64,000 nt of DNA, from NCBI GenBank assembly GCA_965116245.1, contig OZ220497.1, positions 2,542,001-2,606,000 of the forward strand, in the 5' to 3' direction. Below, piece by piece: positions 17,953 through 26,485 of this stretch. The notes under the pieces were generated by a model, which did no database searches, was not told the DNA's origin, and saw only the letters and a program-made list of their open reading frames with translations. Position 1 is the stretch's first letter. Each line of letters starts with the position of its first letter. This stretch comes from Poriferisodalis sp965116245. GTDB lineage: Bacteria; Actinomycetota; Acidimicrobiia; Acidimicrobiales; Poriferisodalaceae. Made by a program: the position numbers and the translations under genes.

Positions 17953-19011
17953 CTAGAACGCTGCCGCTAATGCGCCAGCTAGATCCGGATGTTCAAATCG
18001 GAAACTGCTTTCGTTGAGAGTGTTGGGCAGCACGCGCGTTGAGTCCAACAGCAGCGCTTGGCCCATCTCCCCCAGCGCGGCCCGAATAGCAAACGCGGGT
18101 GCTGGCACGATGGCCGGACGTCGTAGCTGGGCGCTGAGAGCCCGCTGAAAGTCCCTTTGACGTACAGGATTGGGAGAAGTCAGGTTTACCGCTCCACTTA
18201 CAGTGCTGTCGATGAGATGACGGATGGCGCGCACTTCATCATCAAGGCTTATCCAACTCCACCACTGCTTACCGTTGCCAAGAGGACCGCCCGCACAGAG
18301 CCGCGTGATTTTGGCCATACGCACAAGAGCTTCGGCCCCGCGGCCCACCACGAGACCGGTTCGGATGCGCACGAGGCGCACACCTGCATCGCCGATCGGT
18401 ACCGCTGCGCGTTCCCAGCGCCTACAAACATCAGCCAGGAAGCCGTCGCCGGGCAGTGACCCCTCGTTGAGTTCCTCGTCTCCCCGACTGCCGTAGAAGC
18501 CAATCGCGGAGCCGCTAATGAAAACATCCGGCTTGGCGTCTAGTTCGCGGACGACCCCAGCCAGCAGCTTGGTGGAGTCAACGCGGCTGGACATGATCGC
18601 CGCCTTGCTTGCTGTTGTCCACCGTCCGCCAATGCTCTCGCCAGCCAGGTGGACAATGGCGTCCATGCCTTCAAGCGCTGCTGCGTTGATGCTCCCAGCA
18701 GCGACGTCCCACTCAACTATCTGGGGCACTCTCTGAGGAGCATCTGTCTCAGGGCCATCTGTCTCGGGGGCATCTGTCTTGGGAGCCCCAGTCTTGGGGT
18801 CCTCAGTCTGGGGGGCGTCAGTGAAGGCGTCGGTAGCGTCGCCACCTGATTCTCCGAGACTGCCCGGTGAGCTGGCTGATCTAGACGGGTTAACCGGGTC
18901 TGGTCGCCGAGAGATTCCAACCACCTCGTGTCCGTCGGCCTGCAGGCTGGCGGCGAGCGCTGAGCCGATCAGCCCTCGAATTCCCGTAATCGCTACTCGC
19001 AACTGACTCAT
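17953..19011 (-). CDS. TIGR01777-family NAD(P)-dependent epimerase (YfcH/SulA-like)
   Basis: A 352-residue extended short-chain dehydrogenase-type protein. The nucleotide-binding motif TGIRGLIG is at residues 9-16; HLAGESIGGRW and FISGSAIGFYGSRGD are hallmark segments of the TIGR01777 family, and the C-terminal DUF1731 region follows. The family's physiological substrate is unknown, with a suggested link to cell division. Residues of roughly 43-98 are an insertion rich in TDAPETDGPE-type repeats encoded by a 15-bp tandem repeat (18727-18850). It sits between the first and second beta strands, so it probably forms a surface loop. Confidence 0.88.
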   Translation of the reverse strand: MSQLRVAITGIRGLIGSALAASLQADGHEVVGISRRPDPVNPSRSASSPGSLGESGGDATDAFTDAPQTEDPKTGAPKTDAPETDGPETDAPQRVPQIVEWDVAAGSINAAALEGMDAIVHLAGESIGGRWTTASKAAIMSSRVDSTKLLAGVVRELDAKPDVFISGSAIGFYGSRGDEELNEGSLPGDGFLADVCRRWERAAVPIGDAGVRLVRIRTGLVVGRGAEALVRMAKITRLCAGGPLGNGKQWWSWISLDDEVRAIRHLIDSTVSGAVNLTSPNPVRQRDFQRALSAQLRRPAIVPAPAFAIRAALGEMGQALLLDSTRVLPNTLNESSFRFEHPDLAGALAAAF

Positions 19012-19215
19012 CCCCTCAAGCTAGGACCGCTCTCCACACACTAAGACCGCGTGAGGTGCGGGTACATATCAGTTATCGCAACTCGCGTGTCGCCAGTCGT
19101 GAGTTACCCAGCCTCACAATCGGCTCACGCTGTTCACGCGAGTCATGCTGCTCATGCTGCTCATGCTGTGTCAGGGTGACCTAAGTCACCGCGCCGAAGT
19201 CGTGTTGCTCGGTCC

Positions 19216-20025
19216 TTAGCGGCCGACGAAGTTCCCGGGGCGGCGTTCGGCTACCGCTCGCATTCCTTCTCGGGCGTCTTCGGTGCCCGAAAGGCGAAGC
19301 TGTTCGGCTGCTTCGTGTTGTGTGATCTCGCGAACTTTGTCGCCTAGCCCGCGCCTCAGTGTGGCCTTGATCGATCGCACCGCCAGCGGCGCATTGGCAC
19401 CTATCTCGCGGGCAAGCTCAATAGCGCGGTCGCGTACTTGGTCTGCGGGCACGCACTCGTCGGCTAAGCCCAGCTCGACCGCTTCGTCGCCTTTGTAGCG
19501 CTTGGCTCCCAAGAGAATCTTCGCCGCCCGTTCAGGGCCGACCAGTGCGGGCATAGTCACACTCAAGCCGAAGCCCTGGTGAATGCCCAGCGACGCGAAG
19601 TTGGCACAAAATCTGGCTTCAGGACAAGTAACACGAATGTCGGGCACCATCGCCAGCCCCAACCCGCCGCCGATGGCTGGCCCGTGGATGGCGCCCACGA
19701 TTGGCAACGTCACGTCAAAGAGCCGACCCGAACCTTGGTAGAGCTGCAATGTGGCGCTGCCGCCCACCTTTTCGTCGGCTCCACCGCCAACTCCCTCGCC
19801 TCCCAAGTCGGCACCCGCGCAGAACGAACGGCCTTCGGCCACCAATACAGCGCAGCTAATGCTCATGTCGCCTTCTAGCTCATCCATGGCATCGGCGATG
19901 TCGTGTACTTGGCGGTAGCTCAGAAAATTGTGAGGAGGGCGATCCATGATGACCATCCCGACTCGTCCGTCTCGTTCGACTCTCAGTCCCTCTCTTATGA
20001 AGCCTTCTCTGAATCCTTCGGCCAT
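19216..20025 (-). CDS. Enoyl-CoA hydratase/isomerase family protein
   Basis: A crotonase-fold protein of about 269 residues. Oxyanion-hole segments are EGRSFCAGADLGG and IHGPAIGGGLGLAM, and the C-terminal helix AVAERRPGNF closes the fold. It acts on enoyl-CoA thioesters in fatty acid or related breakdown. The ATG at 20025 is chosen since GGGAGG lies seven bases upstream; the in-frame extension to 20145 encodes a low-complexity QAGQQTGQQ-type sequence and has no such signal. Residue-level differences from the crotonase at 5.4 kb show that they are separate paralogues, not a duplication. Confidence 0.88.
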   Translation of the reverse strand: MAEGFREGFIREGLRVERDGRVGMVIMDRPPHNFLSYRQVHDIADAMDELEGDMSISCAVLVAEGRSFCAGADLGGEGVGGGADEKVGGSATLQLYQGSGRLFDVTLPIVGAIHGPAIGGGLGLAMVPDIRVTCPEARFCANFASLGIHQGFGLSVTMPALVGPERAAKILLGAKRYKGDEAVELGLADECVPADQVRDRAIELAREIGANAPLAVRSIKATLRRGLGDKVREITQHEAAEQLRLSGTEDAREGMRAVAERRPGNFVGR

Positions 20026-20447
20026 CGTTTCGCCTCCCGTAGTGCTGCGTTGTTGACCAGTCTGTTGTCCAGCCTGTGGGCCAGTCTCGGTTCGCCGGTT
20101 TCGGCTTGCCTGTTTTTTGGCCCAGCGGCTCACGCTAGTGGCCACCGAACTAGCGTGACCTCACGAGTCTCGCGAGTCTCGGATGCAGGGTTTAGGGGGG
20201 CCGTCGACAAGGCGGCCAGCCAACCCTTCAGCCACCCGGCCCTACTAGCAGCCCTACTAGCAGCTAGTCCTATTGGCCCCCATCGGCCCCCGTTAGCCCC
20301 CATTTGGCCATCGGCGCCACTACCAACCAGCCCGCCTACCACCCACAGCCACCCAGCCGTTTTATATGAACCGTTCTTCAGGACGCAGCCATGAGAACAC
20401 AACCATGAGGAGACAAACATGAGAACCACAACCGTGAGGACGCAGCC

Positions 20448-21308
20448 ATGACCCAAGCCCACGTTGCCGAACCAACCGAAGCTGTAGACGCAGCCCGCGC
20501 AGGCGAAACCACCGAAGCAGCCACAGAGACCTCGGCGCATGTTCGAGGTGCGTCAATCAACTGGGATGAGCTGCTCGGCCGCCTGCAAGCCGTGTTGCGG
20601 CTGCGCACCACGCCTATCGGCATGAAGCTGTTTGAGACAGTTGAAGCAATGAGCGCTGTGCCTCGGGTGCGCCGTCCCAACGCCATACACACCACCGATC
20701 AGATTGTGGGTATGGCGTGCCGACTGAACTGGACGGTAGGTGTCACCATGGACGATCTTGTGGGTGCCCAGTGCGGCGCAGTCATCGGACTGCACCCACA
20801 GGACGACAAGTGGCTTTCGGGCGACCGCATGGCCGGTGTGTGGTTCGAGACGCTGGAGGACGCCTCGGCGCACCAGCACGCCATGGATGTGGTGCCTTAT
20901 GGCAGCTATGAGGCCATGGTCGTGTCGCCGTTGTCCTCTAAGCGCCTTGATCCGCCCGACATCTGCATGATTTACGCCACACCAGCCCAGATGATCATCC
21001 TGATCAACGGTCTGCAGTGGCGTGGCTACAAGAAGATGGAGTGGGGCTGCGTGGGCGAATCGGCGTGCGCAGACTCGTGGGGGCGTGCCCTGCGCACGGG
21101 AGAGCCGAGCGTGTCCATACCGTGCTTCGCCGAGCGGCGATATGGCGGCGTGATGGAGGACGAACTGTTGATTGCTTTGACTCCCGCCGATCTGGTGATA
21201 GCGGTGGAAGGCATGGAGGCGCTAGCTGGCAACGGTCTGCGCTACCCAATTCCGCCGTACGGCATTCAGACCGACGCAAGAGCTGGCCTAGGCGCCAGCT
21301 ACGACTGA
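20448..21308 (+). CDS. DUF169 domain-containing protein
   Basis: A 286-residue protein matching the DUF169 (COG2043) family over residues 38-280. Notable segments are TTPIGMKLFE, MACRLNWTVG and CVGESACADSW; several conserved cysteines (in ACRL, GCVGESAC, SIPCFAERR) suggest metal or cofactor binding. Members are of unknown function and occur in anaerobes and actinobacteria. The first 35 residues are Ala/Glu/Thr-rich and outside the domain. Upstream (20385-20450) there are four degenerate copies of a unit around CCATGAGAACACAA, several holding ATGs, so the start ATG 20448 is chosen as the one continuing into the domain. Confidence 0.8.
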   Translation: MTQAHVAEPTEAVDAARAGETTEAATETSAHVRGASINWDELLGRLQAVLRLRTTPIGMKLFETVEAMSAVPRVRRPNAIHTTDQIVGMACRLNWTVGVTMDDLVGAQCGAVIGLHPQDDKWLSGDRMAGVWFETLEDASAHQHAMDVVPYGSYEAMVVSPLSSKRLDPPDICMIYATPAQMIILINGLQWRGYKKMEWGCVGESACADSWGRALRTGEPSVSIPCFAERRYGGVMEDELLIALTPADLVIAVEGMEALAGNGLRYPIPPYGIQTDARAGLGASYD

Positions 21309-21590
21309 CTACGACTAGCTACGACTGACGACGACTGAGGCTGGCGTGAGACTGGCGTGTGAGAAAGGCTTATGAGACGTGCTTGTGAAACAGGCTGGCA
21401 GTGCAACAGGAGCCATGCTGTCAACTGCGCTAGCCACGTACCAGTCGCCAGTCGGCTGCATAAGAGCTGCAGAAAATTGCAAGTCATTGCATATCGTGTC
21501 ATACGAGCAAAACCGCCAAACAAGACATACCAACTAGACCCAAAAAAGAGCAAGACCTACACAGAGAGACAGACGAGAAGCGAGGACGAC

Positions 21591-21998
21591 ATGACACTTA
21601 AGTTGACGAAGGCCGGTTTTGACCTCGGCATAGTCACGACCAACGGCGACGAAATGCTCGCCTTCTACCGTGACGTGCTGGGGCTCAAGTTTGAAGCGAC
21701 GATCAACATGGAGAACGTCGGCATCGCACAGATGCACCGCCTATGGGCCAACGAGAGCTTGCTCAAACTGGTGGTGCCCGTAGCCGATGTGCCAACCGGT
21801 GCAGGCGGTGGTATCAACGGTGCCACCGGCCTGCGCTATTTCACATTCCGAGTCGGCAACTTCGACGAAGTGATTACGGCTTGCGAAAACGCCGGAGTCA
21901 AGATCATCTGGCCAAAGCTCGAAGCAAGGCCAGGCGTGTTCATAGCAATGGTCGCCGACCCTGACGGTAACTGGGTTGAGTTCGTAGACGGCCCCTGA
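21591..21998 (+). CDS. VOC family (glyoxalase/extradiol dioxygenase-fold) protein
   Basis: A 135-residue two-module vicinal-oxygen-chelate protein. The first half has FYRDVLGLKFEATINMENVG, the second ends in MVADPDGNWVEFVDGP, the standard VOC finish whose Glu is a usual metal ligand. It may isomerise, lyse or bind a small molecule; VOC proteins cannot be assigned by sequence alone. ATG 21591, preceded by CGAGGACGAC, is preferred over an in-frame extension of 73 codons from 21372, which reads through non-conserved, AT-richer leader DNA. It is a monocistronic unit, closed by a short GC hairpin. Confidence 0.85.
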   Translation: MTLKLTKAGFDLGIVTTNGDEMLAFYRDVLGLKFEATINMENVGIAQMHRLWANESLLKLVVPVADVPTGAGGGINGATGLRYFTFRVGNFDEVITACENAGVKIIWPKLEARPGVFIAMVADPDGNWVEFVDGP

Positions 21999-22007
21999 CA
22001 AGCAAAC

Positions 22008-22021
22008 GGGGGCAAGCCCCC
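22008..22021 (+). terminator. Short GC hairpin after VOC gene
   Basis: GGGGG-CAAG-CCCCC forms a compact 5-bp stem ten bases past the VOC stop codon. There is no T-tract, so termination activity is only suggested. Confidence 0.35.
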
Positions 22022-22244
22022 ACCGCTCCCGCCCACAGCACCCAACCCCATAGCACCGAGCCCCAAAGCACCCAGGCTCAGACGCTCAGACCACACCACA
22101 TACACAAAAAAACCGATCAGTCCCACACAAGGCCCGCATGCTGCCAGTATTGAGATGTTCTGTGCCTCGTGCGCGCAGCGAGGCGAGCGCAGTGGCACTT
22201 CAAGTCGGCCAGAGCGTTGGGGCCGCATTTGCGGCGTGCTGCCG

Positions 22245-23729
22245 TTACGGCTCGCCCGAACTTGAAGGAACTGACCTTGAAGGAAACAGCGCGGCGTGGC
22301 GTGGCGGTTTCCGTGACGGGGCAGGGTTGTCCCGCCTGGTGTTGTCGCAGGTCGCTAGTCGGTATCGGCCGTCCCGCTTCACGACTCGCCAGTTGTCGTC
22401 GTGTATGCGGTCGTGGCAGGACCAACACACGAGCGTCAAATTGTCAATCTGGGTCTTGCCGCCACACGACCAGGGAACGATGTGATGAACTTCGCACTGA
22501 TCTGGCGGAGCGCCGCAACCGATGCAAGCCCCGTCGCGGGCGATGAGTGCGCGGCGTTGCGCCGCGGTAGGAGCCCGGCTAGTGGTTGTTTCATACAGCG
22601 GGGTGAGATCATCCCCGAAGATCACCATTGACAGGTCAGAGTTGCAAGCCAACCGCTGTAGCACCTGAGGCGGAATAGGGCCGGAACCAGCAATCTCCGC
22701 TAAACCGCCAGACTCGCCCAACAGCGCATCAAGGTCAGCCCGAATGACGATCTCGGCATCCGTGCGCCGAGGCACAGCGCTTCGCCCATCCGTACGCCTC
22801 AAGTTGGCTTGCGGTGAGTCTGTGCGACGACCATGGGTACGACTGACCGCATCGACGGACTTTGGGGGAATGGCAGCGAGCGAGTCTGTGCGCTGGCTGC
22901 CGTTGCGATTTGACACACTACTTGGCTGTGAACTGCCGGTACTGAGCGAGTCAGCGTTTCGCAATAGCCCGTCAAGGGCGTCGGCCATACGATGATCATG
23001 CGTTCTGACATCTGTGCTGGCGAGTACTGCTGCGCCAGCAGCGTCGCTGAGTACGGCATCACCTGCGGTTGCGCCATGTGATTTGCGCTTGAGCTGTTGC
23101 CGGTCTGTGCGGCGTAGCAGTTCAGCTTGTTGTTGCAGGCTGTGCTGTATGCGGGCACCCATCTCAGTATCAAAGCTGCCGCGCATCTGAACCGCACCAT
23201 CATCGCTAGACCAGAACCGAACGTGGCGCTGCTGGCGAAGGCGGCGATGCCGCGCGGCGAGATCTTCATTGCTGAGCTGACGTGTGGTCCAGCGCTGCGC
23301 TGCTTGAGCAAACTCATCATCAGGCAAGCTCTTGGCCAACTGCACGAGCTCCGCAGAGTCTTGCACTGCTTGATGCCCAGTTTTGCGGGCAGCCTGAACC
23401 AGCTTGTCGGCATTAGAGAAACTGATTTCTCCTGCAGCTACACCGCTCCGAGCGGCAGGCAACTTGGCTAGCCCCACATCGGTACGCACCCTGCGTGCCG
23501 CATCAGAGCGCGACAGCCCACCAACCTGATTCAACAGGCCAGACCCGCCATCACCATGACGCTCGCGAGCAGCAACCGCCGACGCTGTTCTGGTTTCCCA
23601 CAAATCAAGGTGAGAACGAAGTGTCTTCGCCAATCCAAGCGCCTGACGCATCTCAGCAGTAGGTGCAGCATCAACGTCATCAAGAGCGACGGTTAGGCAT
23701 TCAACCGCTTGCTGCACCTGCGAGTACAT
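22245..23729 (-). CDS. DUF222 / HNH endonuclease domain protein (13E12-repeat type)
   Basis: A 494-residue protein. The N-terminal 250 or so residues are the alpha-helical DUF222 domain (start QQAVECLTVALDD, core GGLSRSDAARRVRTDVGLA). A C-terminal HNH nuclease domain follows with zinc-type cysteines CIGCGAPP, catalytic HHIVPW and LVCWSCHDRIHDD. Such proteins are abundant and often mobile in mycobacteria and other actinobacteria; their targets are unknown. The middle (residues about 255-335) is a low-complexity linker with recurrent RRTD motifs (RRTDSPQ, RRTDGRS, RRTDAE), probably repeat-expanded. The ATG at 23729 starts the fold. Confidence 0.85.
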   Translation of the reverse strand: MYSQVQQAVECLTVALDDVDAAPTAEMRQALGLAKTLRSHLDLWETRTASAVAARERHGDGGSGLLNQVGGLSRSDAARRVRTDVGLAKLPAARSGVAAGEISFSNADKLVQAARKTGHQAVQDSAELVQLAKSLPDDEFAQAAQRWTTRQLSNEDLAARHRRLRQQRHVRFWSSDDGAVQMRGSFDTEMGARIQHSLQQQAELLRRTDRQQLKRKSHGATAGDAVLSDAAGAAVLASTDVRTHDHRMADALDGLLRNADSLSTGSSQPSSVSNRNGSQRTDSLAAIPPKSVDAVSRTHGRRTDSPQANLRRTDGRSAVPRRTDAEIVIRADLDALLGESGGLAEIAGSGPIPPQVLQRLACNSDLSMVIFGDDLTPLYETTTSRAPTAAQRRALIARDGACIGCGAPPDQCEVHHIVPWSCGGKTQIDNLTLVCWSCHDRIHDDNWRVVKRDGRYRLATCDNTRRDNPAPSRKPPRHAALFPSRSVPSSSGEP

Positions 23730-23973
23730 AAGTCAACAGTAGTACACGCGTGTCACAAAATGGGGGATGGTTGCAGCACTGCAATTGCAGCACTGACGAG
23801 TGAACCTGCGAAGGCTTGCTCCTGGGGGCAGGACTACGAGCGTCGAACGGAAAGCGAGTCGTAAGCGCCGCTATGAGTACCGATCACCACAGCAACCGGG
23901 TGGGGCTCGTCGCCGAAGCCTGAACTGCCAACTCCCAATCAGCGCCAGGGCCCTGGTCCAACTTACGCCTTGG

Positions 23974-25962
23974 CTAGACGAGGGCTAGCCAGACGATTAG
24001 GTGGACATCTGTTCTTGCAATCTCTGGTAGCGGTTGGGGCGCTTCGTAGGGCTGCAAGCCGAGGTCGTCGATCACGCCCAGGATGTTGCGGGCCTGTTCT
24101 TTCGGCTCGTCGCTGCCGTCCATCGCCGCTTTGAAGGTGCGAATCGTCCGCTCGGGATAAGGAGCGTGGATGGTGTCGATGGCCTTTTCAAGTTCGTCTT
24201 GGTTCATTTCGCGTGGCGGATGATCTCGCAAGACCTCAGCGGCTCGCTGCAACCGAAGCGCAATCTTCGGTTCTAAGTTGGCCTTGTCGGCCAGGAAGTT
24301 CCATGTGCGCACGATGTCAGCTTGGGCTTGTTCCCAGGCTGCGAATGCGCCTGCGGCGCCTGCGTCATCCAACTGGCGCGGCGTGTCAAAGCTCTGCGAG
24401 GGTCGAGCATCAGCTAGGCAGGACAAGATCTCGTCGTTGATCGTCCCTCGGTCAGCCTGTCCACGCGAAGGCACAAAGCGGAACACTGGACTGGAGTGGT
24501 CCCCCACCCGAGCACAAAACACATATCCCGGCTGCTTGCCAGCGGCGCTAATGGCCATGCCGGAGCCAGAGCCCCAAGGCAGCGACTTGATCTGCTCAGC
24601 CAAGCTGGGATCGCTAAGTGCGGCCCGCAGTTCTTGGCGAAACTCCTCGCCCGAGAGCGCCCCGCGGCCAGTACTGCCCCGCTCAAACAAAGACGGGTCC
24701 CCGTTGCGAAGGCGTTCTATTTCTTCTCGTGTTTCAGCGAAGTTGATGTCTGCGACGTCAGCTTGATCGGGAATGACTGCATCTACTCCCACACTCGCCG
24801 CAGCTTGGGCAATCTTGCTATGAAGCCGCTCCTCCAGCCCCAACAGGTCATCTAGGCGACTGTCGGGCATAACACAGCGCAAGAAAACCTCATCATGGCT
24901 CGACCCGATGCGGTCGATTCGCCCGTGGCGTTGCACTAACCGCATCGGATTCCAGGGCAAGTCGTAGTTGATGATGTGTCGAGCCTGCTGCAGGTTCACG
25001 CCCTCCGCCAAGACATCGGTAGCCACCACAATGTCGTAGAGATCATCGCTGAACCCGTCGGGAGCGTCGGTGGTTCGGGGAGCGAACCCCCAGAGCACGG
25101 CTCGCTTGCCGGAACCAGAGGAACCGGTCAGGGAAGCAATGCGACCCCTGTAGTCAGCCAGGCGCCCATCTGTTTGGGTGATCTCCTCAAGGTGCTCAAA
25201 CACCCATTCAACAGTGTCGGCGAAGTAGCTGAAAATCAGTACTTTGCGCCTGTCGCGCTCCGCCTGAGCGCCGATGCCCGGGCGTTTTGCTTCGGCAGCG
25301 ATCGTGGCCAGCTCCTCCACCAACGCCGCCAGGTTGGGGTCGTCGGCTCGGGTCACGGTGCGAGCTTCCTGCGCAAACGATCGCGATAGCTGTCGGTCGC
25401 GGTCTACGTCGGCTCGTAGGCGTTCCACGTCGTAACCCTCGATGTCGTGGCTGGGATTGAGATTGCTGCCGAGGTGGGCGTCTCGGTGCTCTCCGTCCCA
25501 ATCGTCAGAGTCGGTGGCGATCCAGTCGGCCAGTTCCTCTCCTGTAGCAACTCGGCCTTGCTGCAGCAGCGCTAGGAACGCGTCGTGGCTGTTTGCCATT
25601 CGCTCGCAGGTCTCAGCGAACGCGCAAGGAGACGACTCAAACCGCTTCAACAACGCCGACCGCAGCAACCCAGCTAGTTGCATTTCATAGTGCTCAGCCG
25701 GTTCGTGCTTGCGGTACTGCGATGGTGCATAGCGGGCCAGAGTCAGCGCATCGGTTCGCTTCGGAGTGGCCTCGGGTGTCAGCGCCTTTGCGAGCCGGTC
25801 AAAGAAGCCTGGCAGTACCGCATCCAGATCGTAGGTGACTTTCTTGACCCGAGGTGTAGGAAAAGCCACCGGGACTTGTTGCCCGCCTACGGTGACCGTG
25901 TCGTTGGAGTAGAAGCGCTTAACAAACGGGCGGCGCATCCCACGTCTGGGGATCTCGCTCAA
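23974..25962 (-). CDS. SNF2/DEAD-type helicase C-terminal half (N-terminally truncated)
   Basis: A 662-residue frame that begins where the second half of a large SNF2-like helicase should begin. The C-terminal RecA-like domain is present: motif IV VLIFSYFADTVEWV, motif V ATDVLAEGVNLQQA and motif VI QRHGRIDRIG. A long C-terminal extension typical of large phage-defence or DNA-repair helicases follows. The Walker A and DEAH motifs are absent, and the space upstream (25963-26003) is too short to hold them before the rhodanese gene. It therefore looks like a deletion remnant, possibly still expressed from TTG 25962 or ATG 25938. Without the ATPase half, helicase activity is not expected. Confidence 0.75.
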   Translation of the reverse strand: MSEIPRRGMRRPFVKRFYSNDTVTVGGQQVPVAFPTPRVKKVTYDLDAVLPGFFDRLAKALTPEATPKRTDALTLARYAPSQYRKHEPAEHYEMQLAGLLRSALLKRFESSPCAFAETCERMANSHDAFLALLQQGRVATGEELADWIATDSDDWDGEHRDAHLGSNLNPSHDIEGYDVERLRADVDRDRQLSRSFAQEARTVTRADDPNLAALVEELATIAAEAKRPGIGAQAERDRRKVLIFSYFADTVEWVFEHLEEITQTDGRLADYRGRIASLTGSSGSGKRAVLWGFAPRTTDAPDGFSDDLYDIVVATDVLAEGVNLQQARHIINYDLPWNPMRLVQRHGRIDRIGSSHDEVFLRCVMPDSRLDDLLGLEERLHSKIAQAAASVGVDAVIPDQADVADINFAETREEIERLRNGDPSLFERGSTGRGALSGEEFRQELRAALSDPSLAEQIKSLPWGSGSGMAISAAGKQPGYVFCARVGDHSSPVFRFVPSRGQADRGTINDEILSCLADARPSQSFDTPRQLDDAGAAGAFAAWEQAQADIVRTWNFLADKANLEPKIALRLQRAAEVLRDHPPREMNQDELEKAIDTIHAPYPERTIRTFKAAMDGSDEPKEQARNILGVIDDLGLQPYEAPQPLPEIARTDVHLIVWLALV

Positions 25963-26003
25963 TCAGAAAGTCATCCACAACGACGGGAAACTAGCTTGGG
26001 GGT

Positions 26004-26453
26004 GTGGCGGAAACCAAGTCGGCTTGCTCAGAAGCCGCCGGAGACGGGCGCGTCACCATAAACGAGCTTTTGGAGCAGGCCCGCTCGCATCTCGCACGCG
26101 TCATGCCGGAAGAGCTTGCTGGACTCATGCGGGCACGCCCTGGCGAGAGTGTCAGCCAGTTGCGTGTTATTGACATTCGGCCCAGCGATGACATGGAGCG
26201 GACTGGGGTCATTGAGGGCTGTGAGCACATTGGGCAGTTGGTGTTGGAGTGGCGTATTGATCCGGACTCTGGTGCTTCGGAGGGAACCGCCGCTGACTTT
26301 GATGACCACCTAGTGATCGTGTGCAATCAGGGATACGGCTCGAGCCTCGCGGCCGCGCGTCTACAAGAGATGGGGTTTGGGCGCGCTACCGATCTAGTCG
26401 GCGGTATCGAAGGCTGGATTGAACACGGATTGCCGGTGGTGCCGCCCGGCTGA
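26004..26453 (+). CDS. Rhodanese-like domain protein
   Basis: A 149-residue single-domain rhodanese. Residues 54-59 (RVIDIR) start the fold and the active-site loop is VCNQGYGSS with Cys107, followed by GGIEGWIEHGLPV. Sulfurtransfer or redox signalling is likely; the loop is six residues long like sulfur-transferring members. It begins with GTG 26004 after a G-rich leader. It is convergent with the putative selenoprotein gene 32 bp downstream, so the two may share only a terminator region. Confidence 0.88.
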   Translation: MAETKSACSEAAGDGRVTINELLEQARSHLARVMPEELAGLMRARPGESVSQLRVIDIRPSDDMERTGVIEGCEHIGQLVLEWRIDPDSGASEGTAADFDDHLVIVCNQGYGSSLAAARLQEMGFGRATDLVGGIEGWIEHGLPVVPPG

Positions 26454-26485
26454 TACCCAACCTTCGGCACTCGAGAGCCAGCCGC

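Noticed and set aside
23730..23973. 62-codon plus-strand frame after the DUF222 gene
   Set aside because: Arg-rich low-complexity translation, partly antisense to the helicase 3' end; no motif or start signal.
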